DNA of 64,000 nt from Coneutiohabitans sp964457925 (GCA_964457925.1 CAYWGH010000027.1:23228-87227); one strand, 5' to 3'. Numbered from the stretch's first letter, positions 35,109-44,128 are shown. The notes: generated by a model from the letters alone, not told the origin. Numbers and translations are program-made.

Positions 35109-36410
35109 TCAAGCGGGAGCTTTCGTTGCCGGTTTCCAATTGCTAAACTCGCCCGTATGGCATTTGCCGGTTTTCGCATGCGCTTCAAACTCTTCGCGAT
35201 ATTTTTTAAGGAAGCCGAACACCGGCATGGCGGCGGCGTCACCCAGCGGGCATATGGTGTTGCCCATGATGCCGTTGGCGATGTTCCACAAGTTGTCAAC
35301 GTCTTCGATGCGGCCATTGCCTTGCGCCATGCGGGTGAACACTTTGTCCAGCCAGCCCGTGCCTTCGCGGCAGGGTGTGCACTGGCCGCAGCTTTCATGA
35401 TGATAGAAGCGCGAGGTCACGAGCAACACATCGAGCAAACAGGTGTCTTCGTCAATCACAATCACCCCCGCTGAGCCGATCATCGAGCCGATGGCAGCCA
35501 GCGACTCAACATCCATTTTCACATCGATTTCCTCGGGCCGCAACACCGGCGAAGAAGAGCCGCCGGGAATCACGGCTTTTAATTTCTTGCCGTTGCGCAC
35601 ACCGCCGGCGTGATTGATGATCTCCCGCAACGTCGTGCCGTGCGGCAATTCATACACGCCAGGCCGGTTGACGTGGCCGCTGACGCTGTAAAAGCGATAG
35701 CCGCCGCACTTTTCTGTGCCGAGCTTTGCAAACCATTCGCCGCCGTTTTTGATGATGCCCGGCACATACGAAATCGTTTCAACATTGTTGACAATCGTGG
35801 GGCAGCGAAACAGACCTTCGATGGCGGGGAACGGCGGCTTCATGCGCGGCCAGCCCTTTTTGCCTTCCAACGATTCCAGCAGCGCAGTCTCCTCGCCGCA
35901 AATGTAGGCGCCCGCGCCGCGATGCACGTAGAGATTCAACTTGTAACCTGTGCCGAGAACATCGTCGCCGAGAATTTTGTTCTGGTAGGCTTCATCAATC
36001 GCGGCTTGCAGAATGCGCGCCGGCTCGACGTATTCGCCGCGAATGTAGATGTACGCGGTGTGCGCATCGATCGCCTTCGCGGCGATGATAATGCCTTCGA
36101 TCAAAGCGTGCGTCGCGCGGGTGATGATGTAACGATCTTTGAATGTACCCGGCTCACTCTCGTCCGCGTTGATCACCAAATACTTCGGCTTCGGCGATTG
36201 TTTGGGAATGAAGCTCCACTTGCGCCCGGTGGGGAAACCCGCGCCGCCGAGTCCGCGCAAATTGGATTTGATGGTTTCATTGATGATCTCGTCCGGCGTC
36301 ATGGCCAGCGCCTTCTTCGCCGCCTCGTAGCCGCCGAGTTCGAGATAGTTTTTGAGATGCTGGCAATTCTGTTTGATCAGGGGCGTGAGAATGCCGCCGT
36401 TGGGTGTCAT
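35109..36410 (-). CDS. nuoF: NADH-quinone oxidoreductase subunit F
   Basis: A 433-residue flavoprotein that takes electrons from NADH through FMN. The nucleotide and FMN site is LRGLGGAGFPTGRKW and INADESEPGTFKDR; HRGAGAYICGEETALLESLEG follows. The N3 [4Fe-4S] site is SCGQCTPCREGTGW with the later Cys of NTICPLG. It is of normal length. An 870-base stretch of decayed genes separates it from nuoE, its partner in the NADH module, and an inverted repeat stands just upstream of its start. Confidence 0.95.
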   Translation of the reverse strand: MTPNGGILTPLIKQNCQHLKNYLELGGYEAAKKALAMTPDEIINETIKSNLRGLGGAGFPTGRKWSFIPKQSPKPKYLVINADESEPGTFKDRYIITRATHALIEGIIIAAKAIDAHTAYIYIRGEYVEPARILQAAIDEAYQNKILGDDVLGTGYKLNLYVHRGAGAYICGEETALLESLEGKKGWPRMKPPFPAIEGLFRCPTIVNNVETISYVPGIIKNGGEWFAKLGTEKCGGYRFYSVSGHVNRPGVYELPHGTTLREIINHAGGVRNGKKLKAVIPGGSSSPVLRPEEIDVKMDVESLAAIGSMIGSAGVIVIDEDTCLLDVLLVTSRFYHHESCGQCTPCREGTGWLDKVFTRMAQGNGRIEDVDNLWNIANGIMGNTICPLGDAAAMPVFGFLKKYREEFEAHAKTGKCHTGEFSNWKPATKAPA

Positions 36411-36433
36411 ATTCGATCAGTTCCTTCAAACAG

Positions 36434-36491
36434 CCTCACGCAAAGCCGCGAAGAACCCGCAACGTTTTTCTTTGTGTGCCTTTGCGTGCGC
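36434..36491. repeat. Imperfect inverted repeat upstream of nuoF
   Basis: Arms CTCACGCAAAGCCGCGAAGA and the complement of CGCACGCAAAGGCACACAAA face each other around AACGTTTTT. It begins 24 bases upstream of the nuoF ATG, within its transcript leader if read from nuoE. It is a palindromic element of a different family from the 120-bp repeat, or a processing or attenuation hairpin. Confidence 0.5.
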
Positions 36492-36518
36492 TTTTGCTTT
36501 TTTTATTGCTACTTCACA

Positions 36519-36716
36519 TTATGTTCGTGGCGCACTCACTTCGATGCCCATCCGCTTGAGGTCGAACACGATGGGTAGCTCTTCTTTTCAAATTCTTCGG
36601 GTGAAAAACAAATTGGCTCCAAATCAACATTGTACCCCGAAACGCGGCTGATTTTTTTGATTAATGGCAATCGCGTTTTCGTCGTTAAGCACGGGCGTGA
36701 CAATGGCCGTATCCAT
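36519..36716 (-). pseudogene. Possible nucleotidyltransferase-like gene remnant
   Basis: Several frames here give short protein-like pieces in order: LNDENAIAINQKNQPRFGVQ, then VDLEPICFSPEEFEKK, then PIVFDLKRMGIEVSAP before TAA at 36519. The second and third pieces recall the C-terminal end of small nucleotidyltransferase (MNT-type) proteins. There are at least two frame changes and no start. I hold this call loosely; it may be unrelated decayed sequence. Confidence 0.3.
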
Positions 36717-36735
36717 GCTTCCCTTGCTCAAGCGA

Positions 36736-37009
36736 CTATGAAGCCAAAGCTTTATCTTCTTCCATCCAAGCAGGAACATGTGTTCCATAAAGCACATCGG
36801 GATCAATATCTGCACCGTTGCGCCACAGAATCGTGCCCAACTCTTCATCAACTCGAACTGAACGAAAGAATTCCGGATCAGTCTTCAGCGGCTCAAAAAT
36901 CGGGCCTCTCAATAAAGATTCAAGATTTACGACTTTTTTGATCACCACTCGAGAATGTTATTAACACGTTGAATCCTTCTAGCGGCTTAACACTTTTGAC
37001 GGAAATCAT
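36736..37009 (-). pseudogene. DUF2442 gene with frameshift
   Basis: From ATG 37009 the first frame encodes MISVKSVKPLEGFNVLITFS then SG. A one-base shift near 36943 leads into VIKKVVNLESLLRGPIFEPL, then FRSVRVDEELGTILWRNGAD and DPDVLYG, together a near full-length DUF2442 protein of about 91 residues. The total span of 274 bases is not a multiple of three. The shifted frame contains GTG at 36948, so a truncated product is conceivable but improbable. It lies immediately downstream of the broken DUF4160 gene, the usual order of this pair. Confidence 0.8.
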
Positions 37010-37023
37010 AGGTTCGTCTCGAG

Positions 37024-37272
37024 CTATTCAAGAGGCTCGATATCGTTCAACGGCATACCGGCTCTTGCTCGTTGCCAGTTTTCTCATAACTCATCGCGAT
37101 GAAGAGCCGCCCACTCCAACACCAGGCGAGGCAAACGGTCTTCGGTTATTTCAAGAGTGTCAATCGAAACCTTAGCGCTAGGCATCGCATACTTTACATG
37201 AATATACGGCGGAATGTGATCGTCATAAAACATAGCAATGACGATTCCAAAGAATCGGCTGATCGTTGGTAT
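37024..37272 (-). pseudogene. DUF4160 gene, start lost and nonsense codon
   Basis: One open frame of 83 codons encodes the DUF4160 pattern PTISRFFGIVIAMFYDDHIP, then IHVKYAMPSAKVSIDTLEI, then LEWAALHRDEL. A TGA follows (37084-37086), after which ENWQRARAGMPLNDIEPLE continues in the same frame. The family has DEL-[LR]-ENW, so CGA-to-TGA is the simplest change. The expected initiator ATG before PTISRF reads ATA. Two independent lesions mark it as dead. It abuts the nuoE stop codon. Confidence 0.85.
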
Positions 37273-37280
37273 TGGAAAAT

Positions 37281-37760
37281 TTATTTCAACCCCGACAAAA
37301 TCTCATCAATCTTCTCCGGCGTCAAATTGTCGATATACTTCTCGTTCAACTGCATCATGGGCGCGGTTTCGCACGAGGCCAGGCATTCAACTGCGGTCAA
37401 AGTATACTTGCCGTCGGCGGAAGTTTGGCCCTCTTTGAGGCCGAGCTTCTTTTCCAAATGGGCCATGATTTCGCGGTGGCCGCGCAGCGTGCAGGAAATC
37501 GTGCGGCACACTTGAAAATGGTACTTGCCCACCGGCTTTTGGCGAAACCAGGTATAGAAGGAAAGAACCTCTTTCACCTTCACCACTGGCACACCCACCA
37601 GCGCCGCTATTCCTTCTTCCATTTCTGCGGGGATATAGCCCTTCTCTTCCTGCACCAGGTGCAGAATCGGCAAAAGCGCAGCGCGCTTGTTTTCTGCAGG
37701 ATAATGTGTCAACACTTCAGCAATACGATCTCGTGAAGCCTGCGACAGATTCAAACTCAT
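37281..37760 (-). CDS. nuoE: NADH-quinone oxidoreductase subunit E
   Basis: A 159-residue thioredoxin-fold subunit with one [2Fe-2S] cluster (N1a). The ligands are C-x4-C in VCRTISCTL and C-x3-C in VECLASCETAP. HYPAENKRAALLPILHLVQEE is the typical N-terminal helix. It overlaps nuoCD by four bases, so the operon is tight until this point. After its stop the decayed DUF4160/DUF2442 pair begins at once, which suggests insertion at the nuoE-nuoF junction. Confidence 0.95.
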   Translation of the reverse strand: MSLNLSQASRDRIAEVLTHYPAENKRAALLPILHLVQEEKGYIPAEMEEGIAALVGVPVVKVKEVLSFYTWFRQKPVGKYHFQVCRTISCTLRGHREIMAHLEKKLGLKEGQTSADGKYTLTAVECLASCETAPMMQLNEKYIDNLTPEKIDEILSGLK

Positions 37761-39619
37761 CGGTCCAATTCTCCTGCAATCATATTCACGGTTCCGAAGG
37801 TCGCAATAATGTCGGCCACGGCGTCGCCTTTGATCATTTCATGAAAACCGGACATGAGCGCAAAACACGGCGGCCGTACGTCGACGCGATAGGGATTGCC
37901 GCTGCCGTCGCTGATCACATAAAATCCCAGCTCGCCGTTCGCGCCTTCCACGGCGTGATAGGCCTCGCCCACCGGCGGTTTGATGCCGTACCCTTCCATG
38001 ATCAGCATAAAATGGTTCATCAACCCTTCGATGCTGCCATACACTTTTTCTTTCGCCGGCAAGGCGGCGCGTTTGTCATTCGGGAAAATGTTGTCGCGCA
38101 AACGCGAGTTGCCGCCGGACAGCGTGGGATCAGTCATGGCTTGAATTTGCAGCAGGCCCTTGGTCTGCCCGAATTTGCCGTAGTCGGCCATCTTGCTGGC
38201 GGGCAACACTTTGCCGTCGTGATCGACGTTGATTTCGCCGCCGGGGATATCCTTCAGGCATTGCTCCAGAATTTTTATGCTCTGCTCGATCTCTTCCATG
38301 CGCACGAGATAGCGATCGTAATTGTCGCCGTTCACGCCATAGGGAATGTCAAAGTCGAGTTGATCGTAAACCAGGTAAGGCTCGGCTTTGCGCACGTCAT
38401 AGTCGATGCCGCAGGCGCGCAGCATGGGCCCAGTAAAGCCGTGGGCAACGGCCATCTCCTTGCTGACGACGCCGGTTCCTTGCATGCGATCGACGAAAAT
38501 GCGGTTGCGGGTGACGAGCTTGTGCATTTCCGCCAGGGCGGTGCGCAGCTCTTTAAGAATCTTGCGGAGGTTTTCGCCGAAGGTCGGTGTGAGATCGGCC
38601 TTGACGCCGCCCACGCGCACGTAGGATACCGTGAGCCGCGCGCCGGTAATCTCCTCGACCAATTCATAGAACATGTCGCGCACTTTGACGAAGTACAAAA
38701 AGGCCGTCATCGCGCCCAGTTCCATCGTGTTCGCGCCGATGCAGGTGAGATGATCGGTGATGCGCGAAATTTCCGACATGATGACGCGAATGTATTTGCA
38801 GCGCTCGGTGATTTGCAAGCCCATGAGTTTTTCGACCGCCATCGCGTAACCGACGTTGTTGATCAGCGGCGAAACATAGTTCAGGCGGTCGGTATAGGGA
38901 AACACTTGCGTATAGGTCACGGCCTCAGCGTCTTTTTCGAAGGCGCGATGAAGATAACCGATGCCGACGTCCGCGTTCTCGACTCTCTCGCCATCAAGCT
39001 CCAACAACACGTGAATCACGCCGTGCATCGCGGGATGCGACGGGCCCATATTGAGCAGCATGTTCTGCGTGTTTTGCCCGGCGGCTTTTTCTTTGATGCG
39101 AAACGTTTTGGCGCGGCCATTTTGCTGCACCGCCAGCTTTTCATTGGAGATGAGCGGATGCCGACGATTGATGGGATAATCCTTGCGCAGCGGATGGCCT
39201 TTGAATTCGTCGTAAAGCAAAATGCGGCGATGATCCGCCAGTCCCTTAAAACGAAAGCCGAACAAATCCCACACTTCCCGCTCATACCATCCCGCGCCGG
39301 CCCACAAATGCGAAATAGAGAACAGCATGGGATCATTTTCCGGCACGGGCACGCGCAAGCGCAGACGCAGCTTGGCGGGCCAGGCAAAAAGATTATAAAA
39401 TACTTCAAAGCGCTGCGGGCGCGGCTGCGGAAAGGTGAGATAATCCACGCCGCCGAGATCCATCAAAAAGTTAAACGCGGGTTTATGCTCATTCTTCAAG
39501 TAGAAACACAAAGACGGTAGCGCTTCGCGCGTCACTTCCAGCACATTCTCGCCGGCGGGAGCAGCGACGATTTTCACCGCTTCGGGAAATTTTTGGGCAA
39601 TTGCTTCCAGCCAGGACAT
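37757..39619 (-). CDS. nuoCD: NADH-quinone oxidoreductase fused subunits C and D
   Basis: A 620-residue fusion. Residues about 1-175 are NuoC (WAGAGWYEREVWDLFGFRF, HPLRKDYPINRRHP) and about 185-620 are NuoD (NMGPSHPAMHGVIHVLLELD, GYLHRAFEKDAEAV, PYTDRLNYVSP, ending GTVNMIAGELDR). The quinone-site His of GPSHPAMHG is kept. The NuoD half has an insert (about 475-530, with GKVLPASKMADYGKFGQTK) not seen in the separate NuoD at 28168. C and D fusion is known in enterobacteria and several other lineages. It overlaps nuoE by four bases. Confidence 0.93.
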   Translation of the reverse strand: MSWLEAIAQKFPEAVKIVAAPAGENVLEVTREALPSLCFYLKNEHKPAFNFLMDLGGVDYLTFPQPRPQRFEVFYNLFAWPAKLRLRLRVPVPENDPMLFSISHLWAGAGWYEREVWDLFGFRFKGLADHRRILLYDEFKGHPLRKDYPINRRHPLISNEKLAVQQNGRAKTFRIKEKAAGQNTQNMLLNMGPSHPAMHGVIHVLLELDGERVENADVGIGYLHRAFEKDAEAVTYTQVFPYTDRLNYVSPLINNVGYAMAVEKLMGLQITERCKYIRVIMSEISRITDHLTCIGANTMELGAMTAFLYFVKVRDMFYELVEEITGARLTVSYVRVGGVKADLTPTFGENLRKILKELRTALAEMHKLVTRNRIFVDRMQGTGVVSKEMAVAHGFTGPMLRACGIDYDVRKAEPYLVYDQLDFDIPYGVNGDNYDRYLVRMEEIEQSIKILEQCLKDIPGGEINVDHDGKVLPASKMADYGKFGQTKGLLQIQAMTDPTLSGGNSRLRDNIFPNDKRAALPAKEKVYGSIEGLMNHFMLIMEGYGIKPPVGEAYHAVEGANGELGFYVISDGSGNPYRVDVRPPCFALMSGFHEMIKGDAVADIIATFGTVNMIAGELDR

Positions 39620-39721
39620 AATTTCACATTGAGGATTTCAGGATGATCAAATCTCGGGAGCGGTGGAAGCCAGAATCGCCGCAGCATGGCATCCGGCAAT
39701 CCGGCCGCCAACGTTCCGGAT

Positions 39722-40198
39722 TTAGTATTCTTGCTTCTGTTTTTGGATTTTTTCCTGCAACAGCATAATGCCTTGCAACACGGTTTCGGGCCGCGGAGGA
39801 CAGCCGGGAATATACACATCGACAGGCACTATGGTGTCAATACCTTGCACGGTGGAATAGTTGTCATAAAACCCGCCGGTGCAGGTGCACACGCCGAACG
39901 CCACGACCCATTTCGGCTCGCACATCTGATCATAAACGCGGCGCATGATCGGCGCGATCTTTTGACTGATGGTGCCGACGACGAACAACACATCGGCCTG
40001 GCGCGGCGTAAAACGCGGCAAAGCGGCGCCAAAGCGGTCGAGATCGTATTGCGGGCCGGAAAGCGCCATGTATTCCATGCCGCAGCAGGCCGTCACAAAT
40101 GGATATTGAAAGAGTGAGTATTTGCGCGCCCAGCCGACGGCTTGATCCAGACGCGTTGTGATAAAATTATCGCCGCCAAGCGCATCTCTTAGTCCCAT
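39722..40198 (-). CDS. nuoB: NADH-quinone oxidoreductase subunit B (first set)
   Basis: A 158-residue cluster-N2 subunit. The ligand Cys are in VTACCGMEYM, GVCTCTGGFYDNY and IPGCPPRPETVL. It begins inside the last ten bases of nuoA, so translation is coupled. A 102-base gap follows before nuoCD, with nothing recognisable. Compared with the second NuoB (30972), the second-ligand loop differs in sequence, supporting old divergence rather than a recent duplication. Confidence 0.94.
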   Translation of the reverse strand: MGLRDALGGDNFITTRLDQAVGWARKYSLFQYPFVTACCGMEYMALSGPQYDLDRFGAALPRFTPRQADVLFVVGTISQKIAPIMRRVYDQMCEPKWVVAFGVCTCTGGFYDNYSTVQGIDTIVPVDVYIPGCPPRPETVLQGIMLLQEKIQKQKQEY

Positions 40199-40542
40199 TC
40201 CAAAGCACCTCGCTTCCAGGCATAAATCAATCCGAGTACCAAGACTCCAACGAACGTCATCATACTAAAAAAACCGCCCGGGCCAAGCTCGCGAAAAACC
40301 GTGGCCCAGGGAAAGAGAAAAACGATTTCAATATCAAAAAGCACGAACAAAATCGCGATCATATAAAATCGAATCGACTGGCGATCACTTGGCGCCGCGA
40401 TGGGCGCCCAGCCGCATTCGAACGGCACTTCCTTGACCGGATTCTTGCGCTTCGGTCCCAGCCAGGAAGACAAGCCAAGAATCAGCAAAACCAGTCCGGC
40501 TAAACACGCAAACGTTACGAGAACTGCAATGAGACCACTCAT
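40189..40542 (-). CDS. nuoA: NADH-quinone oxidoreductase subunit A
   Basis: A 117-residue membrane subunit with three spans (about 5-28, 61-80, 87-108). The loop between spans 1 and 2 carries EVPFECGWAPI, with the conserved Cys near the quinone channel, and the second span begins RFYMIAILFVLFDIEIVFLFPW. It is the first gene of the complex I operon. Its promoter is probably in the 115-base gap before lpdA. Subunits J to N are not in the window. Confidence 0.95.
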   Translation of the reverse strand: MSGLIAVLVTFACLAGLVLLILGLSSWLGPKRKNPVKEVPFECGWAPIAAPSDRQSIRFYMIAILFVLFDIEIVFLFPWATVFRELGPGGFFSMMTFVGVLVLGLIYAWKRGALEWD

Positions 40543-40657
40543 GATTCACTCGCGATATGCTTATCACCCTTCCAAAACCGCCCGAGCAGCGGCTCAAGGC
40601 CACGGCCAAGCGGTTGCAAGAACATTCGTCTGCAAACACGGCGTTTTCAAACCACTG

Positions 40658-42052
40658 CTAAATATGAATCGCCTCGCCCAAAGCGTCGGCTGCGGCTTCC
40701 ATGACGGCTTCCGTAAACGTCGGATGCGCGTGCACGATCTTCATCAAATGATGCACGGTGCTTTCGAGCGCGCGCGCCGCCACCAATTCGGCGATCAAAT
40801 CCGTGGCTTCGCTGCCGAGAATATGTGCGCCTAAAATTTCGCCATATTTTTTGTCAACCACAAGCTTGACGAATCCCTCGGTTTCACCGACGGCAACGGC
40901 CTTGCCGAGTGGCCGGAACGGAAAACGCCCGACGGCAACGTCATAACCATTTTCACGCGCCTGTTTTTCCGTCAGACCTACACTGCCGACTTGCGGCTGG
41001 CAATAGGTGCAGCCGGGAATATTATTGTAATTCACCGGATGCGGCGTTTTGCCCGCAATATGTTCGATGCAGGTAATGCCTTCTGCAGAGGCCACATGCG
41101 CGAGCAGCGGCGCGCCGATCACATCTCCAATGGCGTACAGCCCCGGCACATTGGTGCTGTAATTCCGGCGGTCAACATTAATAAAAGATTTCTCAACAGT
41201 GACGCCAACCTCTTCCAGGCCAAGATTGCTGGTTTGTCCGGAAAATCCGATTGCCATGAGGGCAACCTCGCCGGTAACACTTTGTTCCGCGCCGTCAACG
41301 GTGTAATTGACTGTGACATCTTTGGCGCTTGCGTTGACGCCGCTCACTTTGGCGTTGGTGGCGATGGTAATGCCGCTCTTTTTGAAATTCGCGGTGAGCG
41401 CTTTGACGACTTCTTCATCCTCGAGCGGAAGAATCTGCGGCATCATTTCGATGATGGTGACTTTGCAGCCAAAAGCGTTGTAGAAATACGCAAACTCAAC
41501 GCCAATCGGACCGCCGCCAATGACGATCATGCTCTTGGGCATCTCGGACATGATCATGGCTTCCGTGCTCGTAATCACGCGTTTGCGATCCAAGGCCACG
41601 CCCGGGATGGTGCGATGAGAGCCGCCGGTCGCGATGATGATGTTCCTGCCTTTGTATTCTCCCACGGCCTTGCCGTCTTTCGTCACCTCGACAATGTTGC
41701 CTTTGCGCAAGCGCCCGGCGCCGTCAACATGCTCGATTTTGTTTTTGCGAAAAAGAAAATGGACGCCTTTGTTGATCTGCTCGGAAACCTTGCGGCTGCG
41801 TTGAATGATTTTCTGCCATTCGAATGAGATGTTCGAGACGCTCAAGCCAAAGTCTTGCACGTGCTGCAACAGATGATAAACCTCCGCGGAACGCAACAAT
41901 GCCTTGCTGGGAATGCAGCCCCAGTTCAAGCAGAGGCCGCCGAGCTTGTCTTTTTCGATGACGGCGGCTTTCATGCCCAGTTGCGCCGCACGAATGGCGG
42001 CAACATATCCTCCCGGACCGCCGCCGACAATAACAAGATCGAATTCTTTCAA
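40658..42052 (-). CDS. lpdA: Dihydrolipoyl dehydrogenase
   Basis: A 464-residue FAD disulfide oxidoreductase, E3 of 2-oxo-acid dehydrogenase and glycine-cleavage complexes. FAD motif VIVGGGPGGYVAAIRAAQLG; redox disulfide Cys 41 and Cys 46 in GGLCLNWGCIPSK; NAD motif VIGGGPIGVEFAYFY; active-site base HAHPTFTEAVMEA (His-Glu pair). There is no N-terminal lipoyl domain. The E1 and E2 genes are not adjacent, so its complex cannot be named. It lies between the complex I operon and an exported-protein gene, on the same strand. Confidence 0.94.
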   Translation of the reverse strand: MKEFDLVIVGGGPGGYVAAIRAAQLGMKAAVIEKDKLGGLCLNWGCIPSKALLRSAEVYHLLQHVQDFGLSVSNISFEWQKIIQRSRKVSEQINKGVHFLFRKNKIEHVDGAGRLRKGNIVEVTKDGKAVGEYKGRNIIIATGGSHRTIPGVALDRKRVITSTEAMIMSEMPKSMIVIGGGPIGVEFAYFYNAFGCKVTIIEMMPQILPLEDEEVVKALTANFKKSGITIATNAKVSGVNASAKDVTVNYTVDGAEQSVTGEVALMAIGFSGQTSNLGLEEVGVTVEKSFINVDRRNYSTNVPGLYAIGDVIGAPLLAHVASAEGITCIEHIAGKTPHPVNYNNIPGCTYCQPQVGSVGLTEKQARENGYDVAVGRFPFRPLGKAVAVGETEGFVKLVVDKKYGEILGAHILGSEATDLIAELVAARALESTVHHLMKIVHAHPTFTEAVMEAAADALGEAIHI

Positions 42053-42091
42053 ACGCTACTCCTCGGTTATTGCGAAAAGCTTATAAAAAAT

Positions 42092-42655
42092 TCACGGCGT
42101 GGTGCCGAGATAGGCTCCGTCAAAATTCACGTAATGATTCGGCTCGGCGCCGGCATTGAAATTAAGCCCCCAGTGCGGGCCGTCATAAGTGGCGATGTTG
42201 AACATCGCCAGCGTGGCGACTGTTGCGCCCGGATCGCGATGGGAGGCGGTCGCGTTAAAAATATCGGTACTATTAACCCAGCCTGCGGGCAACGGCTGGT
42301 GATTGGCGCTCGGCGCATTCGCTTGTTCGCGCGTGCTCGTGGAGGTCGTGCCGTTATGCCGCACATTCACTTGAAATTCTTTTTGCTGCGACGGGCTCCA
42401 CGCTACAATCCCCCAACTGCCCTGATTCGACGGCAGCCGCCCGTCTTTGAAGACTTGCACACCGGCAATATTGTAAATCTGCGCATCGGAGGCAAAGCCG
42501 CTGATTAATGGCTGTGCAATGTCTCGCGCCCAAAAGGCCGAGCCTTCGAAGGCATTGCCCGGGCGCGGCTGCGGCGCAGGAGGCGTGCAGGTGCCGCCGA
42601 TGAGCAACACGCCAACAGCTATCGCACTCAGCTTAACGAAAATTTTTCGCCACAT
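42092..42655 (-). CDS. Exported protein of unknown function
   Basis: A 187-residue protein starting MWRKIFVKLSAIAVGVLL, an export signal, then GGTCTPPAP, which may be a variant lipoprotein cleavage site (Cys after Thr, not the usual Ala/Gly). The mature part is rich in Asn, Ala, Gly and Trp, with blocks such as NQGSWGIVAWSPSQQ and DGPHWGLNFNAGAEP that suggest beta-structure. I do not recognise a family. ATG 42655 is preferred because GAGGA precedes it by six bases; an ATG at 42661 is also in frame. It lies 39 bases downstream of lpdA's start on the same strand and so is upstream in the transcript. Confidence 0.7.
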   Translation of the reverse strand: MWRKIFVKLSAIAVGVLLIGGTCTPPAPQPRPGNAFEGSAFWARDIAQPLISGFASDAQIYNIAGVQVFKDGRLPSNQGSWGIVAWSPSQQKEFQVNVRHNGTTSTSTREQANAPSANHQPLPAGWVNSTDIFNATASHRDPGATVATLAMFNIATYDGPHWGLNFNAGAEPNHYVNFDGAYLGTTP

Positions 42656-42743
42656 GCTCATTCCTCACGTTTTGCCGATAATTATGTTGCAGGCACGCCA
42701 GCCGCCCGAAAGCGACAACCTCATTTTTTGCAGCACTCTCGCG

Positions 42744-43757
42744 CTAAACCCAAAACGTTTCCGGCTGCGCCTCGGGCGCTGGTTTTAATCGCCGTACGAT
42801 ATCTCGGACAATTACCTCGGCATGCTCGCGGCCATTTTCAATGAAAATCTTGTTCGCGTTCCTGCCCGCGGCCACAACCCCCGCCACATACAGCCCGGGC
42901 ACATTCGTTTCGAATGTCTGCGGATCGTGGCGCGGTGTCAGTTCATCCCCGCCAATATCAATGCCGCAGGCTTTGAGAAAATCATAATCCGGGTGATAGC
43001 CGGTGAGCGCAAAAACAAAATCGGTTTTTAATGTTGAGGATTCGCCCTCCTCATTTTGCACGGTGATGGCGTCGCGGGTGATGCGCGTGACGTGCGTGTT
43101 GAACAGCGCCTTGATGCTGCCTTCTTGAATGCGATTGAGGATGTCGGGCAAAATCCAATATTTCACGCTTTGCCGAATTTCCGCTCCGCGATGGATCAGA
43201 GTGACGTCCGCGCCATGCCGATACAAATCCAGCGCCGCTTCCACCGCAGAATTTTTGCCGCCGATGATCGCCACCTTGCGCTGAAAAAATGGAAACGGCT
43301 CGGTATAATAATGGGAGACATTGGGGAGGTCTTCGCCGGGGATATTGAGAACATTCGGGTGATCGTAAAAACCGGTCGCAATAATCACGCATGCGGCGCG
43401 ATAGGTGTCAACCGAACTCTCAACTTCAAAAGAATCGCGGGCGCGCGTGACGCGCAAAACTTCTTCGTAAAGTTTCAGCTTGAGATGATGATGCTGCGCC
43501 ACGCGGCGATAATAATTCAGCGCATCTGCACGGGTTGGTTTATCTGTTGAGATGATGAACGGAACACCGCCAATTTCAAGCAACTCGGGCGTCGAAAAGA
43601 AACGCATGTGCTTCGGGAAGCGGCAGAGCGCGTCGACCACCGCACCTTTTTCAACGATAACAGCGGAAAGGCCTTTGCGTTGTGCCGCAATACCGCAAGC
43701 AAGGCCTACTGGCCCGGCGCCAATAATCAAAACATCCGATCGTGAGTTGCGTTCCAT
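42744..43757 (-). CDS. ypdA: YpdA-type bacillithiol disulfide reductase
   Basis: A 337-residue FAD/NADPH protein of the YpdA family, the proposed bacillithiol disulfide reductase. FAD motif VLIIGAGPVGLACGIAAQRKG; family blocks FFSTPELLEIGGVPF and YYRRVAQHHHL; NADP motif VAIIGGKNSAVEAALDLYR; end GRNANKIFIENGREHAEV. It lacks the CxxC redox pair of thioredoxin reductases, as expected for YpdA. ATG 43757 is used; 24 residues upstream in frame are not family-like. Together with bshA, bshB and bshC elsewhere in the window it indicates a working bacillithiol system. Confidence 0.88.
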   Translation of the reverse strand: MERNSRSDVLIIGAGPVGLACGIAAQRKGLSAVIVEKGAVVDALCRFPKHMRFFSTPELLEIGGVPFIISTDKPTRADALNYYRRVAQHHHLKLKLYEEVLRVTRARDSFEVESSVDTYRAACVIIATGFYDHPNVLNIPGEDLPNVSHYYTEPFPFFQRKVAIIGGKNSAVEAALDLYRHGADVTLIHRGAEIRQSVKYWILPDILNRIQEGSIKALFNTHVTRITRDAITVQNEEGESSTLKTDFVFALTGYHPDYDFLKACGIDIGGDELTPRHDPQTFETNVPGLYVAGVVAAGRNANKIFIENGREHAEVIVRDIVRRLKPAPEAQPETFWV

Positions 43758-44008
43758 TCCGCCTCTTGCTTGTCTCACGGCTGAACAAGCTCTTTCCCTG
43801 ACTCCGTTCGCGCTTTTATCTTCAAGCATTTATCATAAATAAACAAAAAAGTCGCGGTATTATAAAGAATTCTCCTCAGCAAAGCAAGGGCTATTTGCCT
43901 GCAACACGATTCCTGAATTCTGCAGCCATCTCATTAAAGTATTACAGCAAATACATCATTGGGCAGCCGATTTTTGTGTTTGCGGCAGGAGAAAAATTTC
44001 ACATGCCC

Positions 44009-44128
44009 TTAACTTCACCATGTCAGATTCACCACGGAGACGCAGCGTTCGCTGAGAATTCACGCAATCTAACTTTGCGAACTCCGCGACTCTATTGTGG
44101 TTTTTGGAATGCGACATAGTCAAATTAA
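44009..44128 (+). repeat. Dispersed palindromic element, copy 3 (subfamily B)
   Basis: A 120-bp element whose left end TTAACTTCACCATGTC and right end (complement TTAATTTGACTATGTC) are imperfect inverted repeats. Inside it reads ACGCAGCGTTCGCTGAGAAT and then AACTTTGCGAACTCCGCG, shared with copy 4. About eleven differences separate it from copy 4 by eye, but many more from copies 1 and 2. It lies just before the operator-like region of the iron regulator. The ORF at 43895-44119 that runs over it has no ribosome site and is not a gene. Confidence 0.85.

Noticed and set aside
43895..44119. A 74-codon plus-strand ORF between ypdA and the feo regulator
   Set aside because: It runs across repeat copy 3, has no ribosome site, and its translation resembles no family.
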